Assembly: GCF_027921745.1 (NCBI RefSeq)
Contig: NC_079238.1
Coordinates: forward strand, 2,108,001 to 2,172,000
Reading direction: 5' to 3'
Length of the DNA stretch: 64,000 nucleotides
Source of the DNA: Schizosaccharomyces osmophilus
Taxonomy: Eukaryota > Ascomycota > Schizosaccharomycetes > Schizosaccharomycetales > Schizosaccharomycetaceae
The notes under the pieces were generated by a model. That model saw only the letters and a list, made by a program, of their open reading frames with translations, was not told the DNA's origin and made no database searches. Made by a program: the position numbers and the translations under genes. This document shows positions 1 through 11,541 of the stretch, piece by piece. Within the stretch, counting starts at the first letter, position 1. The number at the start of each line of letters is the position of its first letter.

Positions 1-1614
1 TGATAAAGCTTGCTTGGAGCGGCATCCTCAGGCACAGAACTTAGACCAGTCCATGACCGAGATTGGAGATATGCGGCAGCAGGCGAGTATACACCGTTAA
101 CTGTAAGATCCCGTTTAGAACGCTTTTCAACGGCGCTAGACCCATCCTCGTTCAATTTTCCTGTGTTATCTTCATCGGTATCCAAGGAAAGTTCTACATG
201 CCTCATAGGTGCTGAATTAACAAGCTTACCCGTTACGAGACTGAAATGAGGACTTTCACTTTCTTCATGTAAAGCGTCGTTCTTTTCAGTATTGCTTTCT
301 TGTTCTTCTGTCAATGAAAGCACACGATCAAATGATAATACACATTCATTTAACCAGGAAGTATCAGATGAAAGCGCCTTCATTAACTCGAAGGGAGTGA
401 CAATTGGGCGATAGAAGTCCTAAATATCGTCAGTACAAAATCATCGGTAAAAATTCATACCCTACTATCAATTAAGCTGTTTTCACCACAAGCGATTAAA
501 ACAAAACACTCTATTTCTTGGAAGTTGGCCAACTTTGCAGGATTCAATTTTCCAATGGCCAAAATATATGGCTTTTTACCAGCATTAAGAATAATCTTTC
601 GAAGTCTATCTAATACATTTAGATAATTCGAGACACCCAAAGTACCAACGATGATACCAATCACACCTGCATCTCGACATTTCTGCACCAAAGCATAACG
701 TCTTCGAAGTTTGGCACCGCCGAATGAGGATTCTTCAGTTATTGTCCCCTTTATAGGATCGAAAGACCAAAAATCTTTAACAACTGAGTAATGGGACATC
801 AAAATGGATGTTAATGTGGGAGAGTCAGGTCCTACAAAAACCAAAGAAACATCGGCTAGCGTAAGATTTTCTGGTAAACGAAAAAGGCGTCCTGGGATGG
901 TTGTACAGGCTTCCAATTCCAAATCAGGTTCTTCTCGTTTAACTAATGTGGACGCAATGATCGTTTTGAAGCCAGCTTCTTTCATCTTTTGAACAATAAG
1001 ATCTTGACAATAATACCACCGAGTATCGCTAACGATCAAAATTGGACTGTCAAGAGGGAACTTCTCTGTGAGATTGGTAACTATTTTGTTCGCATCAATT
1101 GGTAGTCTTCCAAATACATAAAGAACAGGAAGTCTGGATGTACTAAAATAATTGTTAGAAATTACGTCTTGTAATATGTCAACATACGGAGAAAGACATG
1201 CTCTTCCATAGTGCACAATGGCATCTGCAAACATGTGTTCAGCAGCTACTTCATCGACGCAGCAGCTTCCGTAATTTGTATCAGCAAGTACTTGAACAGT
1301 AGCATCCACTTGCTTAGAAATCAGCGATGCTACACGACCAGCATCTGCGAGATGTTCATCAGGAAATTGTAAAGCTACCTAAACCAAAATGCTTGTTAGT
1401 CAAACTGAACTGGCGTAATACATCAATCAATGCTGCAAAAAATAATAAAACTTACAGACTTATAACCGTTTGAGCGAATAAAGTCGACTGTTTTGTCCAC
1501 CTCAAATACATGCGACAAATCACCCTCAACTTTCAACGACTCGCCAATTGTCTTGGTCAATACGCTTTCCGAATTATCACTTAAGGGCACTGGAGCTGAA
1601 AGCTGGAAAGACAT
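1..1614 (-). CDS. dph2: Diphthamide biosynthesis protein 2 (Dph2), 3' end beyond window
   Basis: Dph2 pairs with Dph1 in the Fe-S radical-SAM enzyme that starts diphthamide formation on elongation factor 2 in the cytosol. Three exons fit by reading frame and splice sites: 1614-1456, 1378-461 and 419 to the left edge. The introns (1455-1379 and 460-420) have GTAAG and GTATG donors; the second is only 41 nt. The N-terminus has VALQFPDE, then the HYGRACLSP region typical of Dph2 rather than Dph1, and exon 3 opens with DFYRPIVTPFEL, the conserved Dph2 C-terminal motif. The ATG at 1614 opens MSFQLSAPVP. About 498 codons are visible and no stop is reached, so the last residues lie outside. Family assignment is firm; the exact C-terminus is not visible. 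Confidence 0.93.
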
Positions 1615-2596
1615 TCTCCTTACAATGATCTTTTGAAGTTTGCCCCTAGTATGTGTATTGGTTGAATCTAGTCAGTGCCAAAATCCGTACAAGATGGCAA
1701 TCCCAAGCAGTCAGGAATAGAAGAGATGCCTGCTCTAATTCAATTATCCTATTGCTATAGAATTGCAATAATTAGCGCTAGCAGATTGTTTACGTGTATG
1801 AAATTACAAGGGTTATTGAAGTTCAAACATTTACAGTAGCAAAGCAAAAGAAGCAGAATAACATCAATGAATATTTATATTATTAGTCTTCCATTGTAAA
1901 AAGCATTAACCATCAGCTTATCACACCAACGAAGTATTAAAAAAAATGAAAGACTTCATGTGTAATATAACTCCTAAAAACAAACTAAAATATTACATCT
2001 AAAGTAAAAGTGGCAAGAGAGAATTCGATTTGCACATTTTAGGATAAAGTCCTTCACAAGACAGTATACAGAAGATAAAAACAGCGAGCAACGCCATAAA
2101 CGAACAAAGAATTGAGGGACAAAAACGATGCTCTTTCAGCAGCCCTTGTTTCCATTATGAGACCAATCCAACATTTTTAATTAGTCAAGTTCAACCTGTT
2201 TGCTTTCCGACAAAACACCCAAAAAACAAAATAACAAGAAAACGTACATAAGCAACCAAAATTGGCAATGACTAGAAAGCAAATGCAAAGCAACAGCTGT
2301 TCTTGACTCTTTCTTAAATTCAGTTGAGTAAAAAGGCTTTCACAACTTCCGAACAGCAAAGAAAAAAGCCTCAACAGAATGTCTAATTAGATAATAAAAC
2401 AAAAGCAAGGAGTTTCTTTTTCCAACTATTATTACACCCAATCTTAACAAATCAAGTCGTTCCCAATGTAGCCTCCTTACATACAGATGCAGAATTGGTA
2501 TGGCAGCTTCCACATATCCCAAATCACCATAAGTTTATACACAGAAAAAAATAAACAGAATGTAGCTTATAAAGCTTTAAATTAATTCATCTCCCT
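1615..2596. other. Intergenic: dph2 promoter and 3' UTR of the DUF3020 gene
   Basis: About 980 bases between two minus-strand genes. It must hold the dph2 promoter and the 3' UTR of the upstream gene. It is AT-rich with several A and T runs. I see no coding exon, tRNA or repeat in it. Confidence 0.6.
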
Positions 2597-4370
2597 TTAC
2601 TTATTACCTTTTGAAGACCGTTGAAACTCAAATTTCTGACCAGGTAATGGAGGAAAACCAAGAGCATGAGATTTCTCGGATGCTGATGAACTAGAGGCTG
2701 ACTGAGGGGGGGTTATGTCAGCTGTAGTGTCTGCTAAAGGGATGGGTGGTAAAGTTACTTCACCAAATGAAGGAAAAGAGGGCGGTGATTGAGGTCGGCT
2801 GAGTGTATGCGAAGAAAAATCGACTGGAGATAACTGTGGAGAAGTAGTGGCATTCGTATGGTACGGTGATGATGGCGTTGTAACGGACTGCCGTTTGCTG
2901 TAATATGGGAAAGCACGATGTTTATCACGAGCTTGGGATCTCGGACGCATAGGTAAGGAAGAATCATGATTGGAAAGACTGGCATGAGAAATATCTGTTG
3001 GAGGAAAGTTAAGGTGTGCTTCGGACACAGGGGATGATACGGTTGAAGCATGGATGGAAGGGGCAAGAAGATCCAGGGGCATTACCTGGGAGAGATTGAA
3101 GTCGGAGCTAGGGTCTGCGACGCTGGCAGGAGTAGAATTATCGGAAAGAGCAGAAAAAATGGAATGGTTGTCCGCTTGGGAAATCAAAGGATGCAAAGGA
3201 GCTTGTGACTGAGTCTGAACACCAGCGACACTGGGATCTGTAAAATCAAGATTAGGCAAATTTTGTAGACCATCAATGGCATTTAGACCAGGTAAGATAG
3301 CACTTTGTTGGCGTTCAAGCTCAAATTGCCTCATAGCGGCATCGTGAGCCTCATTATGCTCTTGAAGAGCAGATAACTCGTGCTCTGGCTGAGGAATTTG
3401 AGAATTTGGTACTACATCATTTAAAGCACCAAGATTCAAGTCATTTTTCTTGGATGGATCAAAGTCCATTTGGGTTAAAAGATTATGGATAAGATTGGGA
3501 TCTTTTGCCAAAGCACTGAGAGCATTGTTAATCGCAGAACCTTGAAGAACAGCATTTGCGGAAGAATTGGTAGCCAGTAAATCTAAGTCGGGCAAGAGAC
3601 CCTGAGAATTGGAACGAGAGACTCCATTGCTCGTACTGTTTTGAGCAGAGGCACGCTCCTTTTCTTTACGCTTGGAATGACGACGGTTAAACTCAGCCTC
3701 AATCCAGTTCGTTTTTTCGATGCTTGGTTCGCCGCCAAAAAGTTTTTTGGCCTTTTTGTTTACACGACAACGCAGGTCATTGTCTTTGTTACGCTCTTCA
3801 TTCTGTTCCCTCCAACGCTTTTTCCGTTCACGATTTTCAGAACGCGTTTTCTCTGAAGAAGTCATCTTCCTCGGAGGAGGGGGATGCTCAATGGCAGCTA
3901 CCTGTTTGTACAGCGGTCAGAATCATTCAACTAATGAAAAGGGACACCAACCAATCTACGATGAAGTTGGCTAACCCACAGAAAAGGTTGTGTATCCCGG
4001 GATCATTGCTTTTGTTTCACCTTGCTTGCAAAAAGGGGCGCATTCTAAACAAACGCTACAACACAATCCAGAGCAAACACAAGCACAAAAACATGATTCA
4101 AGACTACTTGTGCACCAGAACGAAAGCAAACAGAAAACTTTCGGGTGGACAAAAATTTTAGCATACCTGTTGAGCTATGTAAAATGCAGCCGCAGATGGA
4201 TCATTTGGATCAAAGGATAAAGGAGAATTGTTGTTATTATTACTTAAAGTTCCCAAGTTGGATAAGTCCGGAATGGCTGATAGACCGAGTGAATCCAACA
4301 GCTCCTGGGTGTTCCCAGACATTCCTAAAAATGCCTCCAGGTTTAGCTTTGTCAATCCGTCTTCAGTCAT
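2597..4370 (-). CDS. DUF3020-like nuclear protein, possible transcription regulator
   Basis: Two exons, 4370-4167 and 3901-2597, joined across a 265-nt intron (long for this genome) with a GTATGC donor and a CAAACAG acceptor; 502 residues. The first in-frame ATG is at 4370 (MTEDGLTKLN). Residues about 88-125 form a strongly charged block (ENRERKKRWREQNEERNKDN, then DLRCRVNKKAKKLFG) that I recognise as the fungal DUF3020 motif; it looks like a basic DNA- or RNA-binding helix. The remainder is low-complexity, rich in Ser, Pro, Asn and Gln, with SP/TP sites, as in fungal regulators. The acidic N-terminus has an NNNNN run. The nuclear and regulatory role is inferred from composition only. The promoter may lie far upstream near 5,020 (see the promoter entries). 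Confidence 0.8.
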
Positions 4371-5015
4371 TCTGGGTTTCTCCACGCATGTATATATTTC
4401 CTTAGGGATTTAGCGGACTGAAAACGCTTCCAATCTGATTCTCGTTGTTTGTGTAGTTAAGAAAGTGCTCCCTCCTCCAAACATGTGAAGTGGCTAATCA
4501 ATCCCTAGGAACTTCCGCGGCTCTTTCCCACTTTCCCCGGTTACCGTTCTTAGCTTTTTCTCGCTAGCTGATCATACTCAAAATAACGAGCATCGGTCTA
4601 TATCCATAAACAAACATTACATTCGTCAACGCACTTTGTTATTGCATTTCAAAGAAGTGCGCTATTCCGCGGATTACATAGCATCACCAACACTTGAAGG
4701 CATACAGTAGAAGAAAGTCCAGGCAAGGTGTTCTGCAACTGTGTAGCAAGAACGCGTGCTGCGGAAGACATTGCAGTTCTCAAGACAAGAAATGTAGCGT
4801 CTCTTTTCATCGTGCTGATTTCAGTTATCGACAATGTCGACCTAGGACGGCTATGGAGCATCTCCTCTTTTGCTCGCCGACAGTATAGGAGTAAGAGGCA
4901 TCCTTTGAGTGTTCATGTCTCATCTAGTTGTCCCTACTGTCGGTTTACGTTGTAACACACGGCATGATTCTACTATTTTGTTATTCGTAAACATTTCCAA
5001 GAAAAATCCAATTTC

Positions 5016-5023
5016 CTTTTATA
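5016..5023 (-). promoter_or_regulatory. TATA box candidate
   Basis: Reads TATAAAAG on the minus strand, about 40 bases downstream of a HomolD-like box and 14 downstream of a TGACGT core, all in the same orientation. It would place a start site near 4,985, about 600 bases before the DUF3020 ATG. Assigned by motif only. Confidence 0.45.
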
Positions 5024-5036
5024 CTCCATGAAAGCA

Positions 5037-5042
5037 ACGTCA
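5037..5042 (-). promoter_or_regulatory. CRE-like TGACGT core
   Basis: TGACGT on the minus strand, within TGACGTTG. This is the core bound by fission yeast Atf1/Pcr1-type bZIP factors. A six-base match is weak alone; its place between a HomolD-like box and a TATA box raises its value. Confidence 0.3.
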
Positions 5043-5058
5043 CAAAGGAAGACTGCTT

Positions 5059-5066
5059 TGTGACTG
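5059..5066 (-). promoter_or_regulatory. HomolD-like box
   Basis: CAGTCACA on the minus strand, an exact match to the HomolD element that replaces TATA in fission yeast ribosomal-protein-type promoters. Here it coexists with a downstream TATA box, so it may be only an upstream element or a chance match. Confidence 0.4.
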
Positions 5067-5292
5067 ATTCTTGATAGTGTGTGCCTCTTTCTTTCCTTAC
5101 TGTGGTGACTTGGGTTCCATGGAGGATGTTAGAGAATAGCGTACGAAAACGATACTATCGTTTTTTAATATTACGAATTGGAACGTCAATGGTAAAATGA
5201 AGTTTACGTAGATGATGGTGCTTCGAAGTACTAGCTTAATGTGCTACTCTACGATTGTGTTTACATTTATTTCATAGGCCGCTTTATGGTAC

Positions 5293-5340
5293 GGTAATGT
5301 AATATAATGAAATGTAATGTAGTGTAATGAAGTGGAGTGT
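5293..5340 (+). repeat. Degenerate TAATG tandem repeat
   Basis: About 48 bases of imperfect 5-bp repeats (TAATG, AAATG, TAGTG and variants) in the 3' flank of the WDR68-like gene. It looks like a decayed microsatellite. Confidence 0.6.
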
Positions 5341-5649
5341 TGTGTTTTTGCAAGAGAGAAATTGAACAAACTAATAGATTTTGTTGTAGTAATAATCATT
5401 ATCGTATCAAGGAACACTAGCATAATATATGTTACATGAGAAAGAAGGGAAAGAGTTTGTTGAGAAATTATCAAGAAGTAATTTTTTCGCTTTTTTCTCC
5501 TTTTTTTTTCTTTTTTTGTGGTTTCGTTCAATGGTTTTCATCAAGGGGATGGTAGCGCTTTTCCTCAAGCTGCTTGGGGTTTCTTGAAACTGGACTCATA
5601 GAGTGTGTACTAATTTGGATGTTCAGCACCCTGACATTCAGTTGCAAAA

Positions 5650-7161
5650 TTACAACGAGAATAGCTCTAGAGATCTAAACACATTATTAGCAATTGCGCA
5701 TTTCCACAGAGATGGAACTTACTTCCCGTACAAGGCAGCGATCGAGTCTTGCTTTCCGGACCAAGATATATTGTTTACTTCGCTTTCAAATTTCCGAGAA
5801 CCAATAGGCGAAAACCGGTTTTCTGTCGACGAACCCGTGCTATGCGCAGTCGGCACGGGTGTACCATATTCTGATATAGGCGCTGTTGTACCAGATGGCG
5901 TAACAGAGTTCGATCCCCGACGAGCGGGTGTTCCGCTTGTGCTCAAAGGACGTGACAAGTCCCATATATGAACCATGCTATCATCGCCACATGAAGCTAA
6001 CTTGCTTCGCGAATTTGGCATCCAGCTTACCGCGTTCACATCTCCGCCCCGGAGGCTACTTAAATTTGTGTATGCCACTCCTGGAGTTCGAATATCAATC
6101 ATTTGTATGTCCGATGATTTATGATGGAAAGTAGCCATCAGATTGGCATCAGCGTCACATGTAGCTAGCCGCACTAAAGGTCTGGAAACATTTCCAGCGC
6201 TGCCATCTGTATCTCCCGTACGCTTCCAATGGTTGCTATCTCCTTCATAAATAATTGTCGAATGGTCGAGAGAACTTTGTATTTGTCAGTAATCCGTCAC
6301 GACCATTTCACTTTTTATAAACATACCGTAAATCAAACATCCGCACACTTCCATCAGCCCCTACACTCACGAATACATGCATACTATCTTTTATAAATGC
6401 AACATCGTAGACCTCTCTGTCATGAGCAATCAATTGAGTTCTCGATTGCTGAGCAGCCACATCCCAAACCGTGCACGTAGTATCTAAACTACTGACAATT
6501 ATAAGCGATGGGTCTGCTTTACACCAATCGAGCGACGTGAGGGGAGCACCACTATGTGTCTTCCCTTGCTGAAAGTTGTGTTAGTGATTGACAAAAGACG
6601 CAATTGCATACATACCGTAGATAAAGCAGCTTCGCACTTGAGAGAGCCAGTGCTTTCTGAATCTATCGGAGCATTCCAAATTCTTAGTTTTTGGTCAGTT
6701 GATGCCAACAAATTTGTAGAAGCGTTTGGGTTCAACGACGGAGGGTTCCACATCAATTTGGTAACGGGATACTCCAAATCGTTTGCCGTTGAAAGCGACT
6801 TCTTCACTTCAGGCTTTCCATTTTCCTCATTCGATACTTGAAGAATTTGAATCTACGAATTGGTGAGTTGGGTGTCATCGTGCGTTTTGCTAGTTTCTTA
6901 ATCATTCAAGCGACATACCTTGTTGGCGGGTTCTTCAATCAAACTTCCTACAGCAACCCATTCCTTCGTACTGCTTTCTTGTTTTAACCAATCCAGACCG
7001 TAAGGCGTCCAAGGGAAATCAAATCCCGTCCGTTCATTTTCGCTGTCAAATTTGCTAGGAAAAGGCCTTCTTGGAGAGTTTAAAAACCGTCCAAAAGAAT
7101 CATACGTGGATTTTCCTACTCCTGCAGAAATAGAGTAGCGGTTTCTTCGCAAATCTGTCAT
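5650..7161 (-). CDS. WD-repeat protein, DCAF7/WDR68 homologue
   Basis: Five exons: 7161-6919, 6852-6616, 6568-6327, 6274-5723 and 5674-5650, giving 432 residues. The last exon is only 25 nt; its TGCTAATA branch point and TTTAG acceptor give the ending KSLELFSL. Diagnostic stretches match human DCAF7: YPVTKLMWNPP, TSLDTTCTVWDV, AHDREVYDVAF and SVGADGSVRMFDLR. DCAF7 is a seven-bladed propeller scaffold that binds DYRK-type kinases and CUL4-DDB1 ligases; the yeast role is inferred. The ATG at 7161 (MTDLRRNRYS) is the first in-frame ATG; the frame is open upstream but only through a GTG. Its position beside rpn2, in this orientation, fits my memory of SPBC17D11.08. Confidence 0.93.
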
Positions 7162-8331
7162 CTTATTGTATTCAATCCTGAAACTTTGCACTTAAGTATA
7201 GAATTAGAGGAAATGATGCATAGGCATCCACTACACCCACTTTTCAAGCCAAATCAAACAAACAGCCTGAATGCAAAAGAAATGTAGCTAAAAGGGTTAA
7301 AAAAACGATGTAGATGCCTAACTTTCGAGAAGCAGCCTTTCAGTCGCGGCGGCAGAAGGTGTTGTAATTATTGTCCTTTAATCATATATACTTACACCAT
7401 TAAATTACAGCTAGCACAACACAGCAAAGCCTCCAATATTATCATTTGTATGTTCTTTTGGAGATTTATTTAAAATTATTAATTATATGTTTTATGTAAA
7501 ATGAAATAGCTAATGTCGTTCTCAACAAAAATATCCTCTAGAATATCATATACTACAAATAACAGATGACCAAGGCCTGCTGCTGTTGAAGTAAGACCGG
7601 AAAAATACAATCATAATTTACTTTTTTTATTACTTACTTTCATACTGATGGCTAAACTAATTGATCAAAAGCATCCACGAATAGCAAATATGATGAATGC
7701 GACGTATTCTGCTTCATCAGTACTTAATGGTTAGGTAAAAATCAAGAAGTCATAGTGCAAAGCATCGATTTCGTAGAGTGTACCAAACAATAAAGTTCAA
7801 CCCTATTTGATTCAAAAACAATTCCAATGATGCTTCGCGTAAGACATCTTTTCGTTGACCAGATATACGAACACTGTGCAGACAAGGCTAAAGTAATCCA
7901 CATTGAGCGTATACAAATACCACCTCTTACTTTATATGAATGACTATTTGAGAAGGGCATTCCTAAACGCTGTCATGAAACTTCCAGACAGAGAGAAAGA
8001 GCATTGTGCCAGAAAAGACCATCAAATAAGGATTTGTAAACAACTCATGACTACAAACATTTTTTCTACTTGAAACCACTGTTGAAATCGAGTTTTTTCA
8101 TGAAAATGACTCCTTCCTATATCGATACTTCAATATGATATTTAAGTCCGTATACTCGTTATACTTATATTATGACTGGAATTCGTCGAAGGCTAAAGAA
8201 TGATCCCTACCCTTACTTAAATGGAGAGCTCGCTCAAATGACCGGACCTAAACAATTATCCAACAACGAAATACCGCCTGCTGTTGCATTTCCTCAATAC
8301 ATTGCAAGACAGGAATATTTTTCAATTAAAA
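7162..8331. other. Divergent intergenic region, WDR68-like gene and rpn2
   Basis: About 1.17 kb between divergent starts, so it carries both promoters. It is AT-rich. A 73-codon reading frame starting at ATG 8172 runs into rpn2 in another frame (see findings). A TGATGAA/TTCATCA inverted repeat lies near 7691-7719. No RNA gene was recognised. Confidence 0.55.
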
Positions 8332-11278
8332 ATGACTACGGTGTATCCAGAAAGCACCTCTATTGTTACATCAGCAGGTATGTTGGTTGATCATTTCATG
8401 AAAGTAGGAAAAAGCTAACGATTCGATAGGTGGTTTAATGTCCCTGCTGGATGAACAAGAAAAAGAGTTACAGATACATGCATTGTTGAAGATTTATGAA
8501 TTTATAGATCAGTTATGGCCTGAAATTTCTGACGATGTTACAAAAATTGAAGTAATGTATGAAGATCGCGCTTTTCCTGAACGGGAATTGGCAGCGTTAG
8601 TGGTTTCAAAAGTTTATTATTACTTGGGTGAATACGATGAAGCCCTTCAATTCGCTTTGGCCTCCGGTACAAAGTTTTTACAAGACAAAAACAGCAGCTT
8701 TAAGGAAACTCTTGTTTTCAAGTGCATCGATACTTTTATTCAACAAAGCTCAGAACGCTATATTAATTATGAGCTCGAGCCTATGGATGAACGCTTGAGC
8801 GGTGTCGTTGAGGGAATTTTTCAAAAATGCTATGCCAATAAGGAATGGCGACATGTTTTGGGTATTGCCATCGAGGCTCATCGTCTTGATTTAGTTGAAT
8901 ATATTTTAAATACTGCCAAGAATGATGATTTAAAACCATATGTCCTCGAGTTGGTATTGACTGTCGTTCTCGATATCGAATTCCGCAATCGTCTTTTGCG
9001 TCTTCTTTTGAGTTCCTTCTTGGTAGAAGCTGAGCCAGACTATTTCTCTATTGGAAAGTGCGTAGTCCACTTAAATGACGCTTCCGTTGCTGCGAAGTTA
9101 TTAATGAAACTATCCTCTCAAAATGATGACAAGAACTTATTGACTGCCTACCAACTGGCTTTTGACTTAGAAGATTCTGCACCCCAGGAATTTCTAAATA
9201 GTGTTATAGACCTCTTACCTGCCCCTACCTCATCAAATGTTGAAGGCGAATCAGAGAACACAGAAGTCGACGAATCTTCACCAATCTCTCGGATTCATTA
9301 TATTTTGTCTGGAGAACAAACAGTCAAATATCATCGTGAATTTTTGTATTCCCACAACAACACGGATATGCTCATTTTAAATAAGACCAAAGATTCTCTT
9401 GAATCCAGAAACTCAATCTTCCATAATGCCGTTACCTTTGCAAATGCCTTCATGAATTTTGGAACCTCTTATGATAACTTTTTCCGTGAAAATCTCTCTT
9501 GGTTATCCAAAGCAAACAACTGGTCCAAGTTCACGGCTACTGCTGCTCTTGGTGTTATTCATAGAGGATACTATAACCAAGCTATGAATATCCTCCGCCC
9601 TTATTTACCTGAAGAGGATGCCCCTTCTAGTTCTGTTTATTCCGAGGGTGGTGCCTATTACGCCATGGGTTTGATAAATGCCAACCATGGTCGTGGCGTT
9701 ACAGAGTATTTGCGTGAGCAATTGAAGCGTTCCGAAGACGAAACAGTTCAATATGGTCTTATTCTTGGCTTGGGTCTCACTGGTATGGCCAGCCGTGATG
9801 AAAGTCTCTACGATGCTGTTAAAACCGTGCTTTTTAACGATAATGCCGTTGCTGGTTCTGCTGCTGGTATTTCAATGGGTCTTATCATGCTCGGTAGCGC
9901 ATCTTCTACTGCCATTGATGAAATGTTGCAATATGCTCATGAAACACAACACGAGAAGATTATTCGCGGTTTAAGTGTTGGTATCGCTTTGATTGTTTAT
10001 GGTCGTCAACAGGAAGCTGATGGTATAATTGAACAACTTAACGCTGACTCTGATCCTGTTCTTCGTTATGGTGGTATGTTCGCCACCGCTTTAGCTTACT
10101 GCGGCACTGGCAACAGCAAGATTATCCGCAAGCTTCTTCATGTTTCCGTTAGTGATGTTAACGATGATGTTCGACGCGCTGCTGTTTGTGCATTAGGTTT
10201 CATTTGCTGTAAAGATCCTACTGTGCTAATCTCTACCGTTGAACTGCTTGTTGACAGTTATAATCCTCATGTTAGATACGGTAGTGCAATTGCTCTTGGT
10301 ATTGCATGTGCTAATTCTGGATCTAATGCCGCTTTGGAATTACTTGCTCGATTAGTCGAGGATGCTACTGACTTTGTACGCCAAGGTGCAATGATTGCTC
10401 AGGCAATGATTCTTACCCAACATAATGAACAATTAAATACGAAGGTTTCTGGAGTTCGCAAGCATTTCGAACAAGTTGTCAGTGAGAAACACGAAGATGC
10501 ATTGGCTAAGTTGGGTGCTACCTTAGCTCAGGGTATTATTGATGCTGGTGGTCGTAACGTTACTATTGCTCTTCAAACTGCTACTGGTAGTTTGAGGCTT
10601 TCTGCCATTGTTGGCTTAACCGTTTTCTTACAGTATTGGTACTGGTTCCCCTTAACTCACTTTATGTCTCTCTCTTTCTCTCCGACTGCACTTATTGGTT
10701 TAAATCAGAACTTGGACGCTCCCAAGTTCAATTTTGTCTCCAATGCTAAGCCCAAGTTGTTTGCGTATCCCCCTAAAATTGTTCAGCCAGCAGCGAAGGC
10801 CGTTCAAAAGGTAGAAACAGCTGTTTTATCAACTACAGTCAAAGCAAAGGCAAGGGCAAAGCGTGCTGAACGTGAAAAACAGGCCAAGGAGACTGGAGAC
10901 GAAATGAAAGTTGACAAGAAACCCGAAGAACCAGAAGCAGATAGCAATGCTATGGAAATGGATGAAGAGAAATCTGATGAAGTTACCAAGTCCGAATCGA
11001 CTAAAAAAGAAGAACCCAAGCGTGAAGCTTTAGAGAATTTTACTCGCGTGGTTCCTGCTCAATTACCATACATTTCGTTTAACGTTAATGGAAGATACTA
11101 TCCGGTTCGTAAATTTACTGGCGGCGTATTGATGCTAATCGATCGTGAGTCCGACAAAGCCCCAAATTTGATTGAGTTGAACAGAGATGCTCCTACACCA
11201 CAGGCTAATGCTGAATCTTCAGAGCAAGAGGCCCCACCCCCAGAGGACTTTGAATACCCTTTTGATGATGATGAGTAG
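8332..11278 (+). CDS. rpn2: 26S proteasome regulatory subunit Rpn2
   Basis: Two exons, 8332-8377 and 8430-11278, joined across a 52-nt intron (GTATGT donor, GCTAAC branch, ATAG acceptor), giving 964 residues, the expected Rpn2 length. Rpn2 is the largest non-ATPase of the 19S base and a scaffold for ubiquitin receptors. Conserved N-terminus: SAGGLMSLLDEQEKELQIHA. Residues about 400-750 hold the alanine- and glycine-rich proteasome/cyclosome (PC) repeats. About 810-890 is a charged KEKE-type region, and the tail is acidic (FDDDE). The start lies in a short first exon, as in other Schizosaccharomyces genes. Convergent with pri2, about 260 bases between stops. Confidence 0.98.
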
Positions 11279-11541
11279 TTTAAATCTATCACATACTGGT
11301 GAACAAAAAAAAGTAAATGTTAGAAACGGCTTGCTACGATTTATTCTAGATGATTCTTATCAATATATACAATACATATAAGCTTGTATTTTATTTGTAA
11401 ATTATGAGAACTTAAATAATAAACAAGCATGCTCCAGTTGTTTTAAACGAACGTATGGTGAATGAAGTGTAGAAGCTATAATTGATATTCATATCCCTTT
11501 TATTGTTTCATAAGATGCTTAGGTTTACTTACCTCGAGCCT

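Larger units (their letters stand above)
4371..5649. other. Long intergenic region with a GC-rich patch, possible long 5' leader
   Basis: About 1.28 kb between the DUF3020 gene start and the end of the WDR68-like gene. The part from about 4,490 to 4,960 is visibly more GC-rich than other gaps and holds two TTCCGCGG motifs (4514 and 4665), an inverted repeat (CCGACAGTA near 4877, TACTGTCGG near 4936) and a 53-codon minus-strand ORF ending at 4649. Minus-directed promoter-like motifs lie at 5016-5066. It could be a long structured leader of the DUF3020 gene or a separate non-coding transcript. No known RNA family was recognised. Confidence 0.5.

Noticed and set aside
4711-4850. GAAAGTCC near 4714 and CCTAGGAC near 4839 suggested an RNase P/MRP P4 helix.
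   Set aside because: The spacing (about 130 bases) is too short for either RNA, no CR-IV motif was found, and no terminal P1 pairing is visible.
7690-7720. ATGATGA resembling a C/D snoRNA C box.
   Set aside because: No CTGA D box within 120 bases; the motif is half of a short inverted repeat.
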